64,000 nt of DNA from positions 62,001-126,000 of the forward strand of contig NZ_JBHUOV010000007.1 of assembly GCF_042686125.1 (NCBI RefSeq), given 5' to 3'. A program made the translations under genes and the position numbers. This document shows, one piece after another, positions 59,587 through 64,000 of this stretch. The notes under the pieces were generated by a model. The model was not told where the DNA came from. It worked only from the letters and a program-made list of their open reading frames with translations, and made no database searches. The stretch is from Oceanihabitans iliipiscarium. GTDB taxonomy: Bacteria > Bacteroidota > Bacteroidia > Flavobacteriales > Flavobacteriaceae. How positions within the stretch are numbered: the first letter of the stretch is position 1; each line of letters begins with the position of its first letter.

Positions 59587-60774
59587 TTATAAATAACTCA
59601 ACCACCATTTATCTTTATTATTGAGTTTGTATTTCATATACATTTTACAAAATGGGTAGAGTACAATAATTACTAAAAGCCAGACAGCATAAGTTACCCA
59701 CAAATCAAAGCCTTTATCTGCTAGATATCCACTTAAAAATCTTGAAGGTGTTAAAATCAATTCTTTCCAACTTTCGCCTAAAAGTACTAAGCCTATCAGA
59801 CCAAAAATATGAATAAGAAATAAATGTAAAATGTAATAAAAAAAAGGAACACGTCCAATAGTTACTAAAATCTTAGTAAGCGTATTTTCTATAGTTTCAA
59901 TACAATAAAGGAATAATATCGCAGGACCTAGAGTCATTAAAGTAAAAACTAGAGAAGGTGGGTATTTCGTAACATTCAGAAATGATAAGAAGGTAAAGGT
60001 TGTATTTTTTTGAGTACTCCAAGGTGTTAAATCACCATAAACATTTATATATCTTAAGATTATAAATAATGCGATTGAACTAAACCCTAAAAGGAGAAGC
60101 CATTTTTTGCGTTCGATTGCATTAAAATCTTTTTGGTAAAAATGACCAAAACAATACCCTAAAATCATGATTCCTAACCAGGGTAAAATTGGGTAAGCAA
60201 TAAAAAATAAACTTTCACCATTATTAAAGACAAGAAAATTTTCTTGATGTATAAAATACCATAATACAGATAAAACATCGTTGCCTTGCATGGTTATGCT
60301 ATCTAATGCGTTATGTCCGAATACGATAATTAATCCAATAAATAATAATAGTTTTTTGTGAAGATAAATAAGTGCCGCTAATAGAATCATACACACACCA
60401 ATAGCCCAAATCACCTGAAAAATATGTAAACCTAAATTGAAATCGAAAGTCCAAGCAAAATTAACAACAATCAATTCAATAAAAATAAGCCAAAGCCCAC
60501 GAGTAAATAAGAATTTTGCTAAATCCTTTTTTGATGTTTTCTTAGAACCATATAAAAAAGCTGAGGTTCCAGCTAGAAAAACAAAAACTGGAGCACAAAA
60601 ATGTGTAATCCATCTGGTAAAAAATAATAAAGGCGTTGTCGTTTCTATAGCTGTAGGATCAAGAAATAAATAGCCATAATTAGTATAATCTCTAACATGA
60701 TCTAAGGCCATGATTATCATCACTAAACCTCGTAATATGTCAATGGATTGAATTCGATTGGTTTTTGCTTTCAT
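59587..60774 (-). CDS. Membrane acyltransferase-like protein (heparan-alpha-glucosaminide N-acetyltransferase family)
   Basis: The 395-residue membrane protein has about ten helices. At its N-terminus it has the HGSNAT/DUF1624 hallmark RIQSIDILRGLVMIIMALDH (residues about 5-24), and HFCAPVFVFLAGTSAFLYG follows. The family transfers acyl groups across membranes to sugars. I chose ATG 60774; a GTG at 60795 would overlap the upstream gene by four bases and is also plausible. It is second in a leftward unit behind the START-like gene. Confidence 0.85.
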   Translation of the reverse strand: MKAKTNRIQSIDILRGLVMIIMALDHVRDYTNYGYLFLDPTAIETTTPLLFFTRWITHFCAPVFVFLAGTSAFLYGSKKTSKKDLAKFLFTRGLWLIFIELIVVNFAWTFDFNLGLHIFQVIWAIGVCMILLAALIYLHKKLLLFIGLIIVFGHNALDSITMQGNDVLSVLWYFIHQENFLVFNNGESLFFIAYPILPWLGIMILGYCFGHFYQKDFNAIERKKWLLLLGFSSIALFIILRYINVYGDLTPWSTQKNTTFTFLSFLNVTKYPPSLVFTLMTLGPAILFLYCIETIENTLTKILVTIGRVPFFYYILHLFLIHIFGLIGLVLLGESWKELILTPSRFLSGYLADKGFDLWVTYAVWLLVIIVLYPFCKMYMKYKLNNKDKWWLSYL

Positions 60775-60791
60775 TTGTTTTTGCCTAAAAA

Positions 60792-61304
60792 TCACATATT
60801 TACAAAGACATAGCCAGAGAGTTCATTTTCTTTTAAGTTGATTTCCGTTTCATTTAATAAAATACCATGTTCTACATAAGCTTTTAAATTAGTAAGCCAA
60901 AAAGTCCATCCATTGCTACAACCAAAATGAATTTTAAGTTTACTTTCATCATCTTCAGGAATTTCAAATTGAGTTAATGTCACTACAACTACGTTGTTTC
61001 GTTCTTCAAATTTTACAGCAACCATAGAGCCTTCAAAAGAGAATTCAATAAAATCTTTACCATTTGCTTTGGTAATTTCACCTTCAGCTTTACCATCCCA
61101 GTTATGCCAATACCAAGTGTAACGATCTCCAGGATTAACCATCTCTTTAGCTGCTTTAACCTTTCCGTTTTTATTTTTAAATTCTGCTTTTTCTAAAAAC
61201 CAGGAGGTAATTCCTTCTTCAGAAGCCCAGAGTTTATATAGTTTTTCTAAAGATGAGTGTATATAAATCTTCTTTTCAAAAGTGTGCCATTGTAGTTTGT
61301 TCAT
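60792..61304 (-). CDS. START-like (SRPBCC/AHSA1-type) domain protein
   Basis: The 170-residue protein has a helix-grip fold with KKIYIHSSLEKLYKLWASEEGITSWF near the N-terminus, GDRYTWYWHNWDG, and the C-terminal helix GWTFWLTNLKAYVEHG. These features match the START-like protein common in Bacteroidota. It likely binds a hydrophobic ligand in the cytoplasm. It leads the unit with the acyltransferase gene. Confidence 0.87.
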   Translation of the reverse strand: MNKLQWHTFEKKIYIHSSLEKLYKLWASEEGITSWFLEKAEFKNKNGKVKAAKEMVNPGDRYTWYWHNWDGKAEGEITKANGKDFIEFSFEGSMVAVKFEERNNVVVVTLTQFEIPEDDESKLKIHFGCSNGWTFWLTNLKAYVEHGILLNETEINLKENELSGYVFVNM

Positions 61305-61342
61305 AACAAATCGTTTTTATAAAGATAAAAAAAGCAAAGCAC

Positions 61343-61374
61343 TTTGGTTAAAAGTTTTAGGTTGATTACTTTTG
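61343..61374 (+). promoter_or_regulatory. Promoter of sucC
   Basis: TTTG at 61343-61346 and TACTTTTG at 61367-61374, 20 bases apart, match the Bacteroidota consensus in both parts. The ATG lies 27 bases downstream. Confidence 0.78.
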
Positions 61375-61401
61375 TGACACTAAAATTTTACTTTATACAA
61401 G

Positions 61402-62592
61402 ATGAATTTACACGAATATCAAGGAAAAGAATTACTAAGCAGTTTTGGCGTACGTATCCAAAGAGGAATTGTTGCACAAAATGCTCAAGAAGCAGTAGCT
61501 GCAGCAAAACAATTAACCGAAGATACTGGAACTGGTTGGCATGTAATTAAGGCACAAGTTCATGCTGGTGGACGAGGTAAAGGTGGTGGCGTAAAGCTGG
61601 CTAAGAATTTAGAACAAGTAGAAGAGATTGCAGGACAAATAATTGGAATGGATTTAGTGACACCTCAAACATCTGCTGAAGGTAAACGTGTACATCAAGT
61701 TTTAGTGGCTGAAGATGTATATTATCCTGGCGATAGTGAACCTGAAGAATATTATATGTCTGTGCTTCTTAATAGAGGAACTGGTAAAAACATGATTATG
61801 TATTCTACTGAAGGTGGAATGGACATAGAAACAGTTGCTGAAGAAACCCCACATTTAATTTTTCATGAAGAAATTGATCCAGCTATTGGGTTAATGCCTT
61901 TTCAAGCTAGACGTGTTGCGTTTAACTTAGGCTTGTCTGGTTTAGCCTTTAAAGAAATGACTAAATTCGTATCTTCATTATATACAGCTTATGTGAAATC
62001 GGATTCTTCATTATTTGAAATCAACCCAGTTTTAAAAACTAGTGATTCTAAAATAATGGCTGTTGATGCTAAAGTAAGTCTAGATGATAACGCTTTATTC
62101 AGACATAAAGATTTAGCAGAATTGCGCGATTTACGTGAAGAAAATCCTATTGAAGTTGAAGCAGGTAAACTAGGCCTTAACTATGTTGACCTTGACGGAA
62201 ATGTTGGTTGTATGGTGAATGGTGCTGGACTAGCAATGGCGACTATGGATTTAATTAAACAAGCAGGAGGTGAGCCAGCTAACTTTTTAGATGTTGGTGG
62301 TACAGCTGATGCTGCACGTGTTGAAGCTGCATTTAAAATCATATTAAAAGATCCAGCAGTTAAAGCTATACTTATTAATATTTTTGGTGGAATTGTTCGT
62401 TGCGATCGAGTAGCACAAGGTGTTATTGATGCGTATAAAAATATGGGAACTATAAATGTGCCAATTATTGTGCGATTACAAGGAACCAACGCAGATATCG
62501 CTAAAGACTTAATTGATAATTCTGGTTTAGATGTTATGAGTGCAACTGAATTTCAAGAAGCTGCAGATAAAGTACAACAAGTTTTATCTTAA
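61402..62592 (+). CDS. sucC: Succinyl-CoA ligase (ADP-forming) subunit beta
   Basis: The 396-residue subunit makes ATP or GTP from succinyl-CoA in the TCA cycle. Its ATP-grasp domain starts MNLHEYQGKELL, with KAQVHAGGRGKGGGVKLAK near residue 53. The CoA-ligase domain ends with DVGGTADAARVEAAFKIIL, INIFGGIVRCD and RLQGTNADIAKDLI. The usual partner sucD is not adjacent, which is common in Bacteroidota. It has a strong promoter and terminator. Confidence 0.97.
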   Translation: MNLHEYQGKELLSSFGVRIQRGIVAQNAQEAVAAAKQLTEDTGTGWHVIKAQVHAGGRGKGGGVKLAKNLEQVEEIAGQIIGMDLVTPQTSAEGKRVHQVLVAEDVYYPGDSEPEEYYMSVLLNRGTGKNMIMYSTEGGMDIETVAEETPHLIFHEEIDPAIGLMPFQARRVAFNLGLSGLAFKEMTKFVSSLYTAYVKSDSSLFEINPVLKTSDSKIMAVDAKVSLDDNALFRHKDLAELRDLREENPIEVEAGKLGLNYVDLDGNVGCMVNGAGLAMATMDLIKQAGGEPANFLDVGGTADAARVEAAFKIILKDPAVKAILINIFGGIVRCDRVAQGVIDAYKNMGTINVPIIVRLQGTNADIAKDLIDNSGLDVMSATEFQEAADKVQQVLS

Positions 62593-62612
62593 AACTAATG
62601 AACTAAATATAT

Positions 62613-62644
62613 AAAAGAGCAACATTATTTGTTGCTCTTTTTTT
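62613..62644 (+). terminator. Intrinsic terminator of sucC
   Basis: AAAAGAGCAAC at 62613-62623 pairs perfectly with 62631-62641, followed by T residues. The T-run doubles as the lysine-rich 3' end of the convergent DUF1456 gene. Confidence 0.9.
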
Positions 62645-62912
62645 GTGCCTTATGTTTTGACGGATTAGTGTTTGCCTTTTTTTCTCCTTTTTTAGGCATT
62701 GGTCCACGTAAATGAATAATCAATCCATTTAAAAAATTTCGTAAAATCTGATCACCACACTCTACATAATTCGGATGATCTTCACGTCTAAAAAAAGCAT
62801 TGAGTTCACTTTTGCTAATTCTAAAATCAACTAAAGCAAGAATTTTTACAATATCATCATCACGAAGTTTATGAGCGACTCTTAGCTTTTTAAATATATC
62901 GTTATTAGTCAT
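62625..62912 (-). CDS. DUF1456 family protein
   Basis: The 95-residue protein has one DUF1456 unit (NDIFKKLRVAHKLRDDDIVKIL, ISKSELNAFFRREDHPNYVECGDQILRNFLNGL). The E. coli relative YehS has two such units (about 155 residues); here a lysine-rich disordered tail (about 75-95) takes the place of the second. The function is unknown; a nucleic-acid-binding role is possible from the basic tail. Its 3' end overlaps the sucC terminator. Confidence 0.85.
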   Translation of the reverse strand: MTNNDIFKKLRVAHKLRDDDIVKILALVDFRISKSELNAFFRREDHPNYVECGDQILRNFLNGLIIHLRGPMPKKGEKKANTNPSKHKAQKKSNK

Positions 62913-63155
62913 TATATATTTTTAAATTAATTCTACTTTTTGCGTCACTTCAGAATTTTATTGGTTTTTACATGAAAAATCGCCTAAAGCACTATGAAAT
63001 ATAGGAAAGTGAGCGATTTATATAGCTGTAATTCTGTGAAATAATTAAATAAACGATGAATGACGCTTTATTTTTCGACAAGATACAATATATCAACGAT
63101 TATAAAAGAGTGATTATTTCTAACTTTAACCTAATTAATTAACTCCTCAATAATA
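62913..63155. other. Intergenic region between the DUF1456 and TerB-like genes
   Basis: Both genes are transcribed away from this 243-base region, so it should hold two promoters. I found no consensus TAnnTTTG box that I trust. A 28-codon frame at 63056-63142 has no supporting feature. Confidence 0.4.
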
Positions 63156-63557
63156 ATGATAAATAGAGTCGAGAAACTCAGTCTTTTGTCCGAAATGATT
63201 GCTTTTGCAATTAGTGACAGTAGTTTAAAAAATATAGAGTATAACTTTTTATTAGGTGTTGCCAAACAGCTTGGTATTACTCGTGAAGATTTTGACTATC
63301 TTATAGATCACCCGATAGATTATAAGCACCTTAAGTCTCATAGTGAGCGTATTGTACAATTTCACAGATTGGTACTGTTAATGAATATTGATGGAGAAAT
63401 AACTCAACAAGAAATTGTTAAACTACACAATTTTGGTTTGAGAATGGGATTAAACCATGAATCTATTAATAAGGTTTTATATTTAATGGATAGTTTTCCT
63501 AATAAAATAGTTCCACCAGATGTATTAATCGATATTTTTAAAGTTCAGTATAACTAG
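63156..63557 (+). CDS. TerB-like helical protein
   Basis: The 133-residue, all-helical protein resembles the TerB/DjlA N-terminal domain: LSLLSEMIAFAISDSSLKNIEYNFL, then VQFHRLVLLMNIDGEITQQEIVKLHNFGLRMGL, where a D-x-D/E loop (NIDGEITQQE) could bind a metal. Such proteins occur in flavobacteria next to DNA-repair genes. The role is unknown. It is convergent with uvrB. Confidence 0.75.
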   Translation: MINRVEKLSLLSEMIAFAISDSSLKNIEYNFLLGVAKQLGITREDFDYLIDHPIDYKHLKSHSERIVQFHRLVLLMNIDGEITQQEIVKLHNFGLRMGLNHESINKVLYLMDSFPNKIVPPDVLIDIFKVQYN

Positions 63558-63604
63558 TAAAGTTGTAAAGGTATCGCTGAATTGAATTAGCAATTTTCCA
63601 ACTC

Positions 63605-64000
63605 CTAACTTTTAAGAGCTTCTAGTTTGTCTTGATAGCTTTTTACATCATCTCGTAGTTTCGCAGCAACAATAAAATCTAGTGCTTTAGCAGCTTCTTC
63701 CATAAGCTTTCTTTTTTCACGAATTTTCTTTTCTAATTCGCTTTTAGTTAAATACTCACTTTCGGGTTCTGCTGCTCGTAAAGCTTCTAGCTCGTAGCTA
63801 TAAGTGCTAACAGAATTTTTAGTTAAAGCATTATCTAAACTTTTATTTAAAGCCGTTGGTGTTATATTATTTTCAGTATTATAGGCAATCTGTTTCGCTC
63901 TTCTATAATTCGTTTCATCAATGGTTTTTTGCATGCTTTTAGTTATTTTATCGGCATACATAATGGCTTTACCATTTAAGTGACGTGCTGCTCTACCAAC
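63605..64000 (-). CDS. uvrB: Excinuclease ABC subunit B, C-terminal fragment
   Basis: The window ends inside this gene. The visible 131 codons begin VGRAARHLNGKAIMYAD (helicase motif VI region) and run through SMQKTIDETNYRRAKQ to the UVR/UvrC-binding domain KIREKRKLMEEAAKALDF. The final residues are DKLEALKS before TAA at 63605-63607. UvrB is the damage-verifying helicase of nucleotide excision repair. The start lies outside the window on the right. Confidence 0.96.
   Translation of the reverse strand, partial: VGRAARHLNGKAIMYADKITKSMQKTIDETNYRRAKQIAYNTENNITPTALNKSLDNALTKNSVSTYSYELEALRAAEPESEYLTKSELEKKIREKRKLMEEAAKALDFIVAAKLRDDVKSYQDKLEALKS

Noticed and set aside
63056..63142. 28-codon frame upstream of the TerB-like gene
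   Set aside because: It has no signal peptide, promoter, recognisable motif or compositional support. It is likely chance.

Overview
The window is an AT-rich chromosomal segment from a member of the Flavobacteriaceae (phylum Bacteroidota). Several signs support this. The promoters have the -33 TTTG / -7 TAnnTTTG form. Purine-rich Shine-Dalgarno boxes are essentially absent. A type IX secretion (T9SS) sorting domain, a DUF3467 gene after rpoC, a fused IcmF mutase and SigZ-, DUF6090- and DUF4197-type families are also present. The genes look intact and mostly housekeeping. I see no transposase, integrase, prophage or CRISPR array. I cannot name the genus with confidence; small-protein content resembles the Lacinutrix/Olleya/Winogradskyella group.

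Layout. 1-9.2 kb: the end of rplJ, then rplL, rpoB, rpoC and a DUF3467 gene, with a hairpin between rplL and rpoB and terminators after rpoC and the DUF3467 gene. 9.2-16.7 kb: a small iron-sulfur protein, prfC, a PorE-like OmpA-family envelope protein, tRNA-Arg(ACG), a 50-residue micro-gene, and a BlaI/M56 repressor-sensor pair with paired operators upstream. 16.9-28 kb: a Ca2+/Na+-type exchanger, type III glutamine synthetase, a small secreted peptide followed by a highly structured untranslated stretch, an outer-membrane barrel, purM, a DUF3078 barrel, prfA, pyrF and a BtuF-like protein. 28-36 kb: DUF4197 lipoprotein, icmF, an 11-cysteine peptide with a SigZ-type sigma factor, a one-domain DEAD-box protein, an Lrp regulator behind a large palindrome, and a VOC/MFS pair. 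36-46 kb: a DUF1684 lipoprotein, a T9SS substrate with internal tandem repeats and its beta-helix neighbour, crcB, ilvE, a lipoprotein/cytochrome/mnmD operon and YceI. 46-54.5 kb: grpE-dnaJ, then an ABC exporter, MscS channel, NtrC-like regulator and DUF6090 operon, and PPK2. 54.7-64 kb: an M28 peptidase, DinB and VOC genes, a leftward four-gene cluster (START-like, membrane acyltransferase, VWA, SH3-like), sucC, DUF1456, a TerB-like gene and the C-terminus of uvrB.

Functionally the window couples core information processing (ribosomal stalk, RNA polymerase, release factors 1 and 3, GrpE/DnaJ, UvrB, tRNA modification) with central metabolism (glutamine synthetase, AIR synthetase, OMP decarboxylase, succinyl-CoA ligase, branched-chain aminotransferase, acyl-CoA mutase) and many envelope proteins. 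The less ordinary material lies in the small genes and intergenic DNA. It includes a three-copy structured repeat with GCGTT/AACGC ends, a peptide plus multi-hairpin transcript unit near 20.4-20.7 kb, a cysteine-rich peptide separated from a sigma factor by a terminator, a 12-bp-arm palindrome at lrp, and twin BlaI-type operators. I do not see a clear new multi-gene system such as a defence island; the candidates reported are local.
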